Shown: piece by piece, positions 51,627-62,200 of the stretch
Numbering within the stretch: the stretch's first letter is position 1
Layout of the letters: every line of letters begins with the position of its first letter
Assembly (NCBI RefSeq): GCF_037203765.1
Contig: NZ_JBBCAS010000005.1
Location: 186,001-250,000 of the forward strand
Direction: 5' to 3'
Source of the DNA: Sediminicola sp037203765
Lineage (GTDB): Bacteria; Bacteroidota; Bacteroidia; Flavobacteriales; Flavobacteriaceae
Length of the DNA: 64,000 bases
Translations under genes and position numbers: made by a program
Notes under the pieces: model-generated
The model's input: only the letters and a program-made list of their open reading frames with translations
Databases searched by the model: none
Told to the model about the DNA's origin: nothing

Positions 51627-53057
51627 TCATTTTCTGCCCCAAGATATAATATTTAATCCAAATTGGAAAGAGGCATAATGGCTGGCATAGACATTCCTAT
51701 ATCCCAACAAATTATCCGCCATGGCATAAAGCTCTACTGGGCCTGCCTGCATACTCATACCAAGTCCAATATTGGAAAAAGAGAATTTATCAACCGTATA
51801 GGTGGTTTTGAGCGCTAGAAAATTTCCAAATTTATGCATATAGAAAGCAGTTATGGCTGCTTGGGGGCCCCTAGGCCTATTGATTACGAACAATTGTCCC
51901 CCAACACTATTGGTATATTCCGGCAGCCCACCCTTTAACCCGCTGCCATCTATGGTACACTCGCAATCCTCCTGCGAAGCCAGAGCTTCTCCAAAATTAT
52001 ACCGCACCGAAGCATTCAGTTTGGTGGGCCTAAAATTGATATAGCTATCCCTATTGTCTTCGAAGGGGACGAGTCCTTCTATCTCATCGACCAGATCTTG
52101 CCAAAAATCCCTGTTGGGATCGGCTAGGGCCTCCGGTAGGATAATGGAGATGCCCTCATTGGTAGCACTGCCTTTAAGCGTATAATTTTTTACATCCTTG
52201 GTGTGCCTTATAAAGCCAACATCGAGCAAACTTGCAGTAACCAGGGTTTTGCTATTCAACCTGTAGGTAAACCCTACATCAAATCCCAACCCTAAATCAC
52301 CTCCAAACAGGGCCCTTTTTATAAAAGTTTGGGAAACATCTTGGTCCCCCTGCGCCAAAGCATCGATACCCGAAGTTCTAACCTCGAGATCAGCCACCAG
52401 AGTATTGGCCAAAAGATTGTTCTGTCCTGGATTGGTTACGAAATAACCTGAATTATTGGTAGAACTGACATCAAAGATACCTGAATACAATTTCCCCCTA
52501 ACCCCAACCCTAAGGGTATTGTTCAATTTACGGTTGAGGCCAAAATGGAAAACGTTGACCACTTCTCCCCTTGCCTTCAGATGTTCCAAACTAAACCTTC
52601 GCCCTATATAATTGGCATTGCCCTCAAATCCCAATATGGCCAGATCTTGAGGCCAATAGGAAACCATATCTTCCTCCAAATACATCCCAAAGGAATAAAA
52701 ATCATTGGGTCTATTTTTCCTTCTAAATCCTACATTCAAGATTTCCACCTGTGCACTTTCACTGATCTCATCCCTAAAATCCATTCCAAAAACGGCCCTG
52801 TCCCTTATTTTGGTTGTGATGTCCAATCCATCATTGGCAAAAATATCATTTACAGCTATCCCGTTGGTTCCTGCATAGGCAGAAAGCCCTGAAAGCAAAG
52901 GTACCCCGCTATACCATTGATAGGTAGCCCTTGCACCTGGATTGAGTATTAAGGCTTGGGGCACTTCCGTAAAATCGTAAAGCAGCTGCTTGTTTTGGGC
53001 CAGCACCGAAGAAGACCACAAAAGAATAAAACCTACCATTAGATTTTTTAATCTCAT
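51627..53057 (-). CDS. DUF5723 family outer-membrane protein
   Basis: 476 aa. Signal peptide (MVGFILLWSSSVLAQ), then a DUF5723-type beta-barrel with many aromatic, alternating strands ending GLNIISWGRK. The start ALILNPGARATYQWYSGVP, and later GLGFDVGFTYRLNSKTLV, fit the family. DUF5723 proteins are predicted porin-like barrels of unknown role in Bacteroidota. It overlaps the upstream lipoprotein gene by ATGA (four bases), which points to translational coupling. Confidence 0.85.
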   Translation of the reverse strand: MRLKNLMVGFILLWSSSVLAQNKQLLYDFTEVPQALILNPGARATYQWYSGVPLLSGLSAYAGTNGIAVNDIFANDGLDITTKIRDRAVFGMDFRDEISESAQVEILNVGFRRKNRPNDFYSFGMYLEEDMVSYWPQDLAILGFEGNANYIGRRFSLEHLKARGEVVNVFHFGLNRKLNNTLRVGVRGKLYSGIFDVSSTNNSGYFVTNPGQNNLLANTLVADLEVRTSGIDALAQGDQDVSQTFIKRALFGGDLGLGFDVGFTYRLNSKTLVTASLLDVGFIRHTKDVKNYTLKGSATNEGISIILPEALADPNRDFWQDLVDEIEGLVPFEDNRDSYINFRPTKLNASVRYNFGEALASQEDCECTIDGSGLKGGLPEYTNSVGGQLFVINRPRGPQAAITAFYMHKFGNFLALKTTYTVDKFSFSNIGLGMSMQAGPVELYAMADNLLGYRNVYASHYASFQFGLNIISWGRK

Positions 53058-53593
53058 GAAAGATCAACCTTAAAAGCTCCACTGGAGCGCAGAATTAATC
53101 TGGGATTCTCTTCACTGGATGTACTGGTATCATCCCCAAGATTTTGGGCGCTCACCCTAATGGCAGAAGTATTTTTGATGATGTCAATGCTACGACCCCC
53201 TGGCCCATAGGCAATTTCCACCCTTTTGACAAAAACAGGAGGGGCAGGTTCTACCGCTATTTGTTCTGCATCCAATACATTTCCATTTTCATCCAGCAAT
53301 TCAATAAGAATGTCTATGCGCTTACTGGTAGAGTTCTCCAATTCGTAGGTAAGAACACCGCTAAGTACGCCTTCGGAAAAAAAGTCTTCCGTAAAAGCGT
53401 CAAAATTAAATTCTTCCGAATAGAAGTCGCCCGGCACAACGGTATTGATAAGTTGTTCCGTAGCTTCCATATAGAGGATACTGGAAGTAATGGTCGGAGT
53501 GATATTCAGGTCGTCCAATTGGTTGAAATCCTGTTCTTGCATACATGAACAGCAAAAGATCATCATCAGAAAAAGGGATGCGAAGTGTTTCAT
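53054..53593 (-). CDS. Small lipoprotein, first gene of the DUF5723 operon
   Basis: 179 aa. Signal with lipobox FCCSC (Cys17), then a negatively charged linker and a beta-rich domain (LSGVLTYELENSTSKRIDILIELLD cited in part as TYELENSTSKRIDILIELL). I do not recognise the domain. It shares its last four bases with the DUF5723 start. An 8-base inverted repeat (AATGATTT / AAATCATT, 53600-53618) lies just upstream. Confidence 0.8.
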   Translation of the reverse strand: MKHFASLFLMMIFCCSCMQEQDFNQLDDLNITPTITSSILYMEATEQLINTVVPGDFYSEEFNFDAFTEDFFSEGVLSGVLTYELENSTSKRIDILIELLDENGNVLDAEQIAVEPAPPVFVKRVEIAYGPGGRSIDIIKNTSAIRVSAQNLGDDTSTSSEENPRLILRSSGAFKVDLS

Positions 53594-53599
53594 TGCAAC

Positions 53600-53618
53600 A
53601 ATGATTTAAAAAATCATT
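53600..53618. repeat. Inverted repeat in front of the lipoprotein operon
   Basis: AATGATTT (53600-53607) and AAATCATT (53611-53618) are perfect inverted arms with a 3-base centre. It could be a regulator site or part of a weak terminator for the upstream yjjG-type gene; neither is proven. Confidence 0.4.
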
Positions 53619-53666
53619 AGTTACCACATATCGTGGCAGTTATCTAATGATACTACATCTACAACT

Positions 53667-54356
53667 CTATAAATAGGATTTTATTTCATTGAGATCATGA
53701 ATCATATCACAATAATTGTGTTTCTCATCATTATGCACATTAAAATGCAGGGCATGAAGTCCCATGGCCCTGGCCCCCATGATATCGGCTTCCAGGCTAT
53801 CTCCTATCATAATTGATTTCTCTGGGGTTACCCTTGCTTTCTGTAGCGCCAGTTGATAAATTATGGGGTTAGGCTTTTTTACCCCAGCCATTTCTGAATC
53901 TATTATCTGATCAAAATAGCTGTGTATGTTGGAATTTTTTAGTTTCTTTTCCTGAATTTCCTGAAAACCATTGGTTATGATATGCAACTTATAGTTGGGT
54001 TTCAAATAATCCAAGACTTCCACAGTATTGGGGAACAAATGTGTAAAGGACGACAAATGTTCTATGTATTGCTCAGAAAGAACATGGATGGTTTCATCTG
54101 ATACTGTAAAGCCAAGGGAGTCAAAGGTCCTTTTCAGCCTTTGGTACCGTAAATCTTCCTTGATTATCTTCCCATCCCTGTATAGTTTCCAGAATTCCAA
54201 ATTGAGGGGAATATAGACCTTCAAAAAATCATTTAAATCTACTCCTACCCTATTGGCCTGTAATATCCTATCAAAGGTAAGTGCTGAGTTCCTTTCAAAA
54301 TCCCATAATGTATGGTCCAGATCAAAAAAAACGTCGGTGACAATATTTCTAAACAT
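53667..54356 (-). CDS. yjjG: YjjG-family HAD nucleotidase
   Basis: 229 aa HAD-like phosphatase. Motif I is DLDHTLWDF, motif II (with Thr/Ser) is HIITNGFQEIQ, and motifs III/IV are KKPNPIIY with MIGDSLEADIMGA. The family dephosphorylates non-canonical pyrimidine nucleotides, protecting DNA from their use. It overlaps the deacetylase-type gene by eight bases, so they are co-transcribed. Confidence 0.88.
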   Translation of the reverse strand: MFRNIVTDVFFDLDHTLWDFERNSALTFDRILQANRVGVDLNDFLKVYIPLNLEFWKLYRDGKIIKEDLRYQRLKRTFDSLGFTVSDETIHVLSEQYIEHLSSFTHLFPNTVEVLDYLKPNYKLHIITNGFQEIQEKKLKNSNIHSYFDQIIDSEMAGVKKPNPIIYQLALQKARVTPEKSIMIGDSLEADIMGARAMGLHALHFNVHNDEKHNYCDMIHDLNEIKSYL

Positions 54357-55644
54357 AAAAATTCTTTAAAACTGTGCTGTACAAATCAATCCAATCTATT
54401 TTGCCCTCACCTCCCAAAAGCTCATTGGAAAACACACTGATAAATTCGCCATGGACTTCTTTGGTTTCTTTATAAAGAAACGAAATCTTCTCCAAAATTT
54501 CATCCTTGTCCCTGTATTTTGTCAAGGCGTAATCATGAACTGCAAAGGGATGCACCTTAATGGGCTGTTGTACCTCCAAAGGAATATCATAAAAGAAAAA
54601 AGGTGTACAGGTTCCGGCGCGGAATCCTATTTCATGGGTGTATCCCATGGTGTAGTCATCGGTGAACTCCGTTTCAACAAGGTTCCTATAGGTTGTTGGG
54701 ATATCCACCCTATTGTATCGCATCCTGGAAGCGTTGATCGGTCTATTGATCACCTGTGACAATTGTTTTTTTTCCTCTTTTAGGAGCGCATTGTTATCAA
54801 AAGAACTGTAAGAGGCACCCAAAGATACCACACTATAATCGGCAACAGATTTGATTAGGTGTCTAAATCTATTGTTGTTGGGAGATACATTTTTGTCATA
54901 GGTAGAATATTCCGCAAATTGAAAAAAGAACATACTACCCACACCATAATTTTTATGGAGTTCTATAAGGCTGGAGAAGTTGTTGTAGGGATCCAGCCCA
55001 GGGTTGAGCCAAACCAAAAATCGTTCTACAACGCGCTTGAACTTTAGGGAACCCACATCTAGGAACAGACCTGCAAGGCTTCTTACAAAACCTCTATGCG
55101 CATAACAGTGGGAGGTAGTTACATCGATGATGGAGGTATAGGCAAACTTCCTGTTTTTTACTTCCATGGCAGGGAAACGTTCCTGCAATTCCCTAAGCAA
55201 TTGAAATGCCCATAGATCTACAACGGGCCGTTCCAGAAACTGGTGCTGATAGGCGAGACTCTCGGTCGGTGGAAATCTACCATGTACGTCCTTGACATGG
55301 GGCAGATATTCCTCATACCTGGAAACCAAATAAAAACTGGCTGCAAAAATATCAAATGGAATATTGCTCCTATCACCCGTGGCAAAAAAACAGGGAATGC
55401 CATTCCAGTCACCCATTTTAATTTGTAGGTCGTTGATGCCCTGTTCAAAAAGCAGATCATTGCTCCGAACAAAAAATTCATTTTGCAAGGGCTGCTTGGT
55501 ATATGTTATTTTTGGCCCGGTGTGTTTAATAAAGTCTTCTACTTTTGTAGTAAAAACAACCTCAATTCCCAGTATTCGGGTAAAAATGTGCTTCATGATA
55601 TAGGTGAAGCGGGAGGTAATCTTATGGGTATATATCAACAACAT
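54349..55644 (-). CDS. DUF7033 / polysaccharide-deacetylase-like protein
   Basis: 431 aa with no signal peptide. The N-terminus (MLLIYTHKITSRFTYIMKHI) and the segment FDIFAASFYLVSRYEEYLP are typical of the DUF7033 N-terminal domain that precedes a polysaccharide-deacetylase domain. The deacetylase half begins near AYTSIIDVTTSHCYAHRG; the metal-binding Asp-Asp pair of active deacetylases is not seen there, so activity is doubtful. Later GYTHEIGFRAGTCTPFFFYD fits the fold. It may act in cell-envelope polysaccharide modification. Confidence 0.8.
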   Translation of the reverse strand: MLLIYTHKITSRFTYIMKHIFTRILGIEVVFTTKVEDFIKHTGPKITYTKQPLQNEFFVRSNDLLFEQGINDLQIKMGDWNGIPCFFATGDRSNIPFDIFAASFYLVSRYEEYLPHVKDVHGRFPPTESLAYQHQFLERPVVDLWAFQLLRELQERFPAMEVKNRKFAYTSIIDVTTSHCYAHRGFVRSLAGLFLDVGSLKFKRVVERFLVWLNPGLDPYNNFSSLIELHKNYGVGSMFFFQFAEYSTYDKNVSPNNNRFRHLIKSVADYSVVSLGASYSSFDNNALLKEEKKQLSQVINRPINASRMRYNRVDIPTTYRNLVETEFTDDYTMGYTHEIGFRAGTCTPFFFYDIPLEVQQPIKVHPFAVHDYALTKYRDKDEILEKISFLYKETKEVHGEFISVFSNELLGGEGKIDWIDLYSTVLKNFYV

Positions 55645-55695
55645 AGGTTCCTAAATATTCCAAGAGTAAGGCAATTCCTTTTCGCAAAGGATTCA

Positions 55696-56394
55696 TTACA
55701 ACATGACATTATCCGCAAAGCTAAAATAATCTTGTTGGGTAATGATCACATGATCCAAAACTTTTATGTCCAAAGCCTCAGCGGCCACTTGTAGCTTACG
55801 GGTCACCTGCTTGTCCGCCTCACTTGGTATCAAGGTGCCCGAAGGATGGTTGTGCGCCAATATAAGCCCTACAGCACCAAGTTCCAATGCGCGTTTCAAT
55901 ACTAGGCGCACATCGACCAAAGTTCCCGTGATACCCCCTTTGCTCAAAAGAGCCGAGTGCACAACCTTGTTCGCATTGTTCAGGTAAACGATCCAAAATT
56001 CCTCATGGGGAAGCTCTCCCATAAAAGGTTGCAGAAGCTCAAATACACAATTACTGCTTGTTATTTTGGTAATCTTCTGAGCCGTCTCTCCCCTTCTTCG
56101 CCTTCCCATTTCCAGGGCAGCGGCAATGGTGACGGCCTTGGCCTCTCCAATTCCCTTAAACTGCATCAATTGTTTGATGGTCAGCTTTCCCAACTCGTTA
56201 AGGTTGTTGTTTACCGATGCCAATATCCTTTTTGCAAGCTCCACGGCACTTTCATTTCTACTGCCAGAGCCTATCAAAATAGCAATCAACTCCGCATCCG
56301 TCAGTATGGACCTACCTTTATGGACCAATTTTTCCCTAGGCTTGTCATCATTGGACCAATGTTTGATAGAGAAAGGAATCGATTTTTCTTGCAT
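55696..56394 (-). CDS. radC: RadC-family DNA repair-like protein (JAB/MPN)
   Basis: 232 aa. An N-terminal helix-hairpin-helix (about 70-100, LMQFKGIGEAKAVTIAAA) and the C-terminal MPN/JAB domain with H181, H183 (LAHNHPSG) and D194 as metal ligands. Despite the name, a role in DNA repair is not established for RadC. Full-length for the family. A 14-base direct repeat (56377-56390 and 56443-56456) straddles its start. Confidence 0.92.
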   Translation of the reverse strand: MQEKSIPFSIKHWSNDDKPREKLVHKGRSILTDAELIAILIGSGSRNESAVELAKRILASVNNNLNELGKLTIKQLMQFKGIGEAKAVTIAAALEMGRRRRGETAQKITKITSSNCVFELLQPFMGELPHEEFWIVYLNNANKVVHSALLSKGGITGTLVDVRLVLKRALELGAVGLILAHNHPSGTLIPSEADKQVTRKLQVAAEALDIKVLDHVIITQQDYFSFADNVML

Positions 56395-56473
56395 CTGTTA
56401 AAGATAACAAACAAAAGAATTTAAATTATGTTTCTAGAAAAAAATCGATTTTTCTTAACGCTCAGCCTATTGT

Positions 56474-57832
56474 TCATTTGGCCAAAAGACCCTTCACCTC
56501 ATCAAAATTAAGTCCCCCGTAATTTCCGGAACTCATGAGCAATAGTACGGAATCATCAAAATTTTGTTCGAACAGGAATTCTTTGAACGAAAGGGCATCC
56601 GTATATATTTTTAGGTCACTTCTTTCGAAAGCACCTGCAATTTGGTCCTTGGTCACCTCTTCCAATTGTTTAATCCTTACCGATTCCGGAGAATAGAAGA
56701 CCACGGCTTCATCCGCGTGCTCCAGAGCTCCTTTGTATTCCTTTAAGAATTCGGCATTCAAACTGCTATAGGTGTGCAGTTCCAGGCAGGCCAAAAGCTT
56801 TCTTCCCTGATACTGCTCCTTGACAGCCCTTGTTGTTGCAGCCACCTTGCTTGGAGAGTGTGCAAAATCTTTATAGGCTATGCTATTTTTGCCCTCCCCT
56901 ATCTTTTCCAATCGTTTGGAAGCCCCTTTAAATGTAGCAATGGCCTCATAGAAGTCGGCCTCATCCACCCCCATATTTTGGCAGATCCATTTGGCCCCTG
57001 CCAAATTGCTTAGATTGTGCTTTCCAAATACCTCAATCGGCATAGGGCCTTCCTCAGTCTCCAGAAGGGTCTGCCCATCTTCCACGGAATAGGCCGGTGT
57101 TTCGTAAGCCAATTTCCGAATGGGATTCTCTGAAGCCTCCACTACCTTCTTTACTTCGGCATCCTCAGTATTATAGGTAATGCTTCCTCCTTTCACTATA
57201 CTATCCACAAAAATCCGGAACTGTTCCACATAGTTCTCATAGGTAGGAAATACATTGATATGATCCCATGCAATCCCGCTCAACAGGGCAATATTGGGTT
57301 TGTACAGATGAAATTTGGGTCTCCTGTCTATCGGCGATGACAAATATTCATCACCTTCCAGAACAATAAAGTCATTTTCCTCCGTTAAATGCACCATTCG
57401 ATCAAAACCCTCCAATTGGGCGCCCACCATATAATCAACAGGTCTATCATGGTAATCCAGGACATGGAGGATCATGGAGGTAATGGTAGTTTTTCCATGA
57501 CTGCCGCCTATGACCACCCTAGTCTTGTTTTTAGATTGCTCGTAAAGGAACTCTGGATAGGAATATATCTTCAATCCCAATTCCTGGGCCCTGAGCAATT
57601 CGGGATTGTTGGGTTTGGCATGCATTCCCAAAATAACGGCATCAAGACCGGTGTGGATATTTTCGGGAAACCAACCAAAAGATGTGGGCAAGAGGCCTTT
57701 AGTCTCCAATCGGCCCTTGGATGGTTCAAATATTACATCGTCACTCCCTGTAATCGTATAGCCCTTATGGTGTAGGGCCAATGCCAAATTGTGCATGGCA
57801 CTTCCGCCAATAGCTATAAAATGAATGTGCAT
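56474..57832 (-). CDS. mpl: UDP-N-acetylmuramate:L-alanyl-gamma-D-glutamyl-meso-DAP ligase (Mpl)
   Basis: 452 aa from the ATG at 57830-57832; the preceding TTG (57835) would add one residue but is less likely. Mur-ligase core: N-terminal HFIAIGGSAMHNLALALHHKGY, P-loop GGSHGKTTITSM, central EGDEYLSS and C-terminal domain with LLLMSSGNYGGL. Mpl recycles murein tripeptide by ligating it to UDP-MurNAc. It stands alone with its own upstream region shared with the divergent cupin gene. Confidence 0.93.
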   Translation of the reverse strand: MHIHFIAIGGSAMHNLALALHHKGYTITGSDDVIFEPSKGRLETKGLLPTSFGWFPENIHTGLDAVILGMHAKPNNPELLRAQELGLKIYSYPEFLYEQSKNKTRVVIGGSHGKTTITSMILHVLDYHDRPVDYMVGAQLEGFDRMVHLTEENDFIVLEGDEYLSSPIDRRPKFHLYKPNIALLSGIAWDHINVFPTYENYVEQFRIFVDSIVKGGSITYNTEDAEVKKVVEASENPIRKLAYETPAYSVEDGQTLLETEEGPMPIEVFGKHNLSNLAGAKWICQNMGVDEADFYEAIATFKGASKRLEKIGEGKNSIAYKDFAHSPSKVAATTRAVKEQYQGRKLLACLELHTYSSLNAEFLKEYKGALEHADEAVVFYSPESVRIKQLEEVTKDQIAGAFERSDLKIYTDALSFKEFLFEQNFDDSVLLLMSSGNYGGLNFDEVKGLLAK

Positions 57833-57977
57833 CAAATCAATTTTAAAAAGGTAAAGATAATGATTGCGACAGCCTAATAAAATTTTATATGGGCTGATTT
57901 TAGACTAGCACCATGCCCTCTTTTTGGCCTTCCCAAGTATTGAATATTGTTTATATTCGTAGAAATGACAATAACAT

Positions 57978-58295
57978 ATGCATATTAAGTTAAAAGATGT
58001 AACCCCAAAGGAAATTATGCCTGGGTACAACGGCAAATTAATACATACCGAAAACATGAGCTTGGCCTTTTGGGAGGTAGAAAAAGGGGCAGAAGTCCCA
58101 CAACATTCCCATATGAACGAACAGGTAATGCATGTACTGGAGGGAAGTTTTGAATTTACCCTGGATGGTGACACCAAAGTTTATGAGCCGGGGGATTTGG
58201 TGGTCATTGCACCCCACATGACCCATAGTGGCAAAGCCCTTACCAATTGCAAACTAATGGATGTCTTTAGTCCGACCAGAGAAGAATATAAATAA
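57978..58295 (+). CDS. Small cupin-domain protein
   Basis: 105 aa single-domain cupin. Motif 1 is HSHMNEQVMHVLEGSFEF (two His and a Glu), motif 2 GDLVVIAPHMTHSGKAL (His). These residues bind a metal ion. Small cupins can be isomerases, dioxygenases or sensors; no substrate can be read. The next gene, an SDR, starts two bases after its stop, so the two are one transcript and perhaps one pathway. Confidence 0.87.
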   Translation: MHIKLKDVTPKEIMPGYNGKLIHTENMSLAFWEVEKGAEVPQHSHMNEQVMHVLEGSFEFTLDGDTKVYEPGDLVVIAPHMTHSGKALTNCKLMDVFSPTREEYK

Positions 58296-58297
58296 CC

Positions 58298-59083
58298 ATG
58301 GAAATATCATTACGCGGTAAGAAGGCCTTGGTTGGCGGCAGTAGCCAGGGAATTGGCAAAGCAATTGGGCAGCAATTGGCAGCGAGTGGCGCCAGTGTTA
58401 CCCTCATGGCCCGGAGTGGCAACAAAATGAAGGATATTATATCCGAATTGCCAACAGACCAAGGGCAAAAGCACCAATTTCTGGAAGTGGACTTTACCAA
58501 CTTTAACTCCTATCAAGAAATTATTGGAGGTTATTTCAGGGATAATTCAGTGGATATCCTAGTGAACAACACCCAGGGCCCTGCCTCCGGTGGTGCCATG
58601 GATAAGCATGTGGAGGACTATCAGACGGCCTTTGACCTACTGTTCAAAACCGTGGTTTTCACCACTGAGCTAGCCTTAAAGGGCATGATAGCGCAAAAAT
58701 ATGGGAGGATCATCAACATCGCATCCGTATCCGTCAAAGAGCCTTTGTCCTATTTGACCTTGAGCAATTCCATAAGAGCAGCAGTGACCACTTGGGCCAA
58801 AACCCTGGCGGCTGATGTTGGCCACTACGGTATAACCGTGAACAGCACCTTGACGGGATATTTTGATACCGAAAGACTAAAGGGCCTCAATGGGGCCAAA
58901 GCCAAATCTTTTGGCATCCCTATCGAAGAAGTGAACCAGCAAATGCTTGCCAATGTTCCCGTGTGTAGGTTTGGGGATCCCAAGGAGTATGGCTATTTGG
59001 TAGCATTTCTGGCCTCAGAACAAGCATCCTTCATTACAGGAACCAATATCCCCATTGATGGCGGGATGTTAAAATCCCTGTAA
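58298..59083 (+). CDS. SDR-family oxidoreductase with unusual active site
   Basis: 261 aa. The cofactor loop is GGSSQGIG (13-20) and the NNAG motif is NNTQG (90-94). The catalytic YxxxK is replaced: the expected place reads LTLSN (L153, N157), while a Ser (S143/S145) precedes it. So it belongs to a divergent SDR group and may not be a classical dehydrogenase. The C-terminus (FITGTNIPIDGG) is typical. It pairs with the upstream cupin. Confidence 0.88.
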   Translation: MEISLRGKKALVGGSSQGIGKAIGQQLAASGASVTLMARSGNKMKDIISELPTDQGQKHQFLEVDFTNFNSYQEIIGGYFRDNSVDILVNNTQGPASGGAMDKHVEDYQTAFDLLFKTVVFTTELALKGMIAQKYGRIINIASVSVKEPLSYLTLSNSIRAAVTTWAKTLAADVGHYGITVNSTLTGYFDTERLKGLNGAKAKSFGIPIEEVNQQMLANVPVCRFGDPKEYGYLVAFLASEQASFITGTNIPIDGGMLKSL

Positions 59084-59111
59084 AAGGAAACCTCCCAAAA
59101 TTGAAGCAAAC

Positions 59112-59149
59112 AACAAGTCCCAAAATGCCATTGGGACTTATTGTTTTTT
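59112..59149 (+). terminator. Terminator after the cupin/SDR pair
   Basis: AAGTCCCAA (59115-59123) pairs with TTGGGACTT (59131-59139) around a 7-base loop, followed by ATTGTTTTTT. Confidence 0.8.
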
Positions 59150-59280
59150 AAACATTCGTTTTTTGGTATTCTTTTTGCTTTTGAGGTAAGTGGAACCAAT
59201 TTTGAATTGTTTTTTTGTTGTTCAAGCCCCTTTAAACCTATTCCATTAAAAAATTCATTTTTGTCTTTAACTTTATACAG

Positions 59281-62200
59281 ATGAAAAACCTTGTCCTTTT
59301 ACTTGTAGTCCTTATTTCCTGTGTAATGGGAACAGCCCAACAAACAGGAGAAAATTCATATGAAGCCCTTTGGAAAAAAGTGGCACAATTGGAAAATGAA
59401 TCCTTGACTACCTCGGCTCTGGAACTGGTCAGGACCATATCTCAAAAAGCAGAAAAAGAGAAAAATTCAACCCAGACCATCAAAGCCCTACTCTACTCTT
59501 CCAAATACATCATGATATTGGAGGAAGATTCACAATTGACCATTGTCAATGAATTCAATCGAGAGATAGCCAAAGCATCCCCTCCCACAAAAAATATCTT
59601 GGAGAGCTATTTGGCAAACCTTTTTTGGCAATACTTTCAACAGAACCGGTACACGTATTACAATAGGACCAGGACGCTGGAGAAAGTAGATCCTGTAGAC
59701 TTCAGGACGTGGGATCTGAACACCTTATTTGCGGAAATAAACCTTCATTTCGAGCGCTCCCTTGAAAATCCCGAAGCCCTGCAAAGCATGGAGATATCCC
59801 TTTTTGCAGCTATTCTACATCATCAAAAAGGATCTCATCAATACAGGCCCACATTATACGATGTTTTGGCACACACGGCACTAGATTTTTACAAGTCAAG
59901 TGAAAACAGCATCACAAGTCCTGCCTATAGGTTTGAATTGGACCAGCCGGAATATTTGTCAACCGGAGAAAAATTCAGCACCCTACAACTTAGCGCAAAA
60001 GACAGTAGCTCCCTACAACTAAAAGCCTTGAAGCTTTATCAGCAGCTATTGATGTCCCACCAGAAGGACAATTCCCTACTACCCTATATCGATGTTGATA
60101 TTGAACGTTTACATTTTGTAAGGCAAAATGGGACCTTCGATGGGGTGGACCAACATTATCTAACTTCTTTGAAAAATGCAGCCAAATCCCTTGACAATGA
60201 TCTGGCCGGACTTTATAAATATGAGATTGCAGCATTATACGACCAATGGGCAAATAACTACCTGCCCGAATCCAATGTGGAACATCAATGGAAGCGAAAA
60301 GAGGCCTTGGATATCTGCAACACCATCATGGAAAAATATCCCGAAAGTCCCGCAGCTGATAAATGTTCCTATTTAAAAACTCAAATACTATCGAAGAGCC
60401 TTCAGCTAAGGGCTGAGGAACATATACCGATAAATCTGCCCTCCCGTATCTTGGTCCACTATAAAAATAGGGATAGTTTACATCTTACCGCCTATCGCAT
60501 TTCAAGCGAGCAAAAGGCCCAGTTGGAAAAAGCCTACCCCATTGAAAAACAACTGGCTTTTATCAAAGAATTGCATGCTGGGAAGCAATGGAAAGCTACC
60601 TTAAAGAATGTAGGTGACCATCTACTGCACGGTACGGAAATTTTACTTCCCCCATTACCCAATGGCCATTATGCAATACTTGCCGTAAACGACAGTTCGT
60701 ACGCCTTCCAGACCCTTCAGGTAACGAATATTGCCGTAATTGAAACCAAAGGACCAAATGAACAAAAATATCAGGTCGTTAATCGCATTAATGGATTTCC
60801 AGTTTCAAAGGCACAAATTACAGTAAGCCATCAAAGAAATTACGATGGGCAGGTACAAAAACAATCGTTCTTAACAGACAAACAAGGCTTCATCAACATC
60901 CCGCTTACCAACGAAAGATGGACCAATGTTTCCCTGGAAATCAACACCGGAGATGAACGTGCTTATTTTGGCAGCTATTTTATTTCACAGGATTCCGATG
61001 AAGGTCTACCTACCGAAACCAATTATTTCACTTCCATCTTTACGGATCGAAGTATCTACAGACCAGGTCAGACCGTATTCTTTAAGGGAATCGCTATGGA
61101 AAGAAACAATCTCACCACAGCGTTATTAAAAAACACCAAAGCCATAGCAGTGCTTCTTGATGCCAATAACCAAGAAATTGGTAGACAAGAATATAAAACC
61201 AACGACTACGGCTCCTTTCAAGGTCAGTTTATTTTGCCGAGTAACGGGCTTACTGGCGAATATTCCATCAGAATCAGCTCCGACAAGCTTAATTTAAGTG
61301 GCTATTCCAATTTTTCGGTAGAGGAATACAAACGGCCAAAATTTGAAACCTCGCTCGATCAAGTTACAGAAAGTTATAAGGTCAATGATAGCATTGCGAT
61401 CCAAGGTAACGCAACCGCTTTTGCCGGAAGTCCAGTTACCAATGCAAAGGTTTCCTACTCTGTTCGAAGGATAGTTCAATATCCGGAATGGTATTATTGG
61501 AGCCGCCCTCATATCAGTGGCACCTCCCAAGAGATTGCCCATGGGGAGACCATGACCGATGAAGCAGGCAAATATGAAGTCAACTTCAAAGCACTACCCG
61601 ATGTCAGTATCCCAGAGCAAGATCTCCCTATTTTCTCCTATGAGATCACTGCGGATGTAACCGATATCAATGGTGAAACCCATAGCACCACCACAGTGGT
61701 TCGCGTGGGATACCATTCACTGATGGCAAACATTAATATGCCCAATACTTTGGACAAAGATAAGGATGACCATTCCTTTGAAATCACCACTACCAATTTA
61801 AATGGCCAAAAAATTTCCGCTATGGGCACCATTAAAATTTATAAACTTAAAGGCCCTAAAAGCGTACTGAGAGAAAGACCATGGCCCGCACCGGAATTTT
61901 CAGCTTTTGAAAAAGAAGAGTTCCAGAGACTATTTCCACACGATTCCTATGCTAAGGAGGAAAATCCGGAATCCTGGGAAAAAGGAGCTTTGGTGTGGCA
62001 ATCAGCTTTTGACACTGCCACTTTGGACAAATTCTACTTGGGAAAAATCAATTTCTGGGTATCGGGAAGGTATGCCATAGTAATTGAAAGTGAGGATAAA
62101 TTTGGCAGGGAGGTAAAAGTTATCAAACATGCCACCCTATTCTCCAATAAGGATAAGCGCTTGGCAGACAATCAGCTGTTCGATATTAGAACAAACAAGG

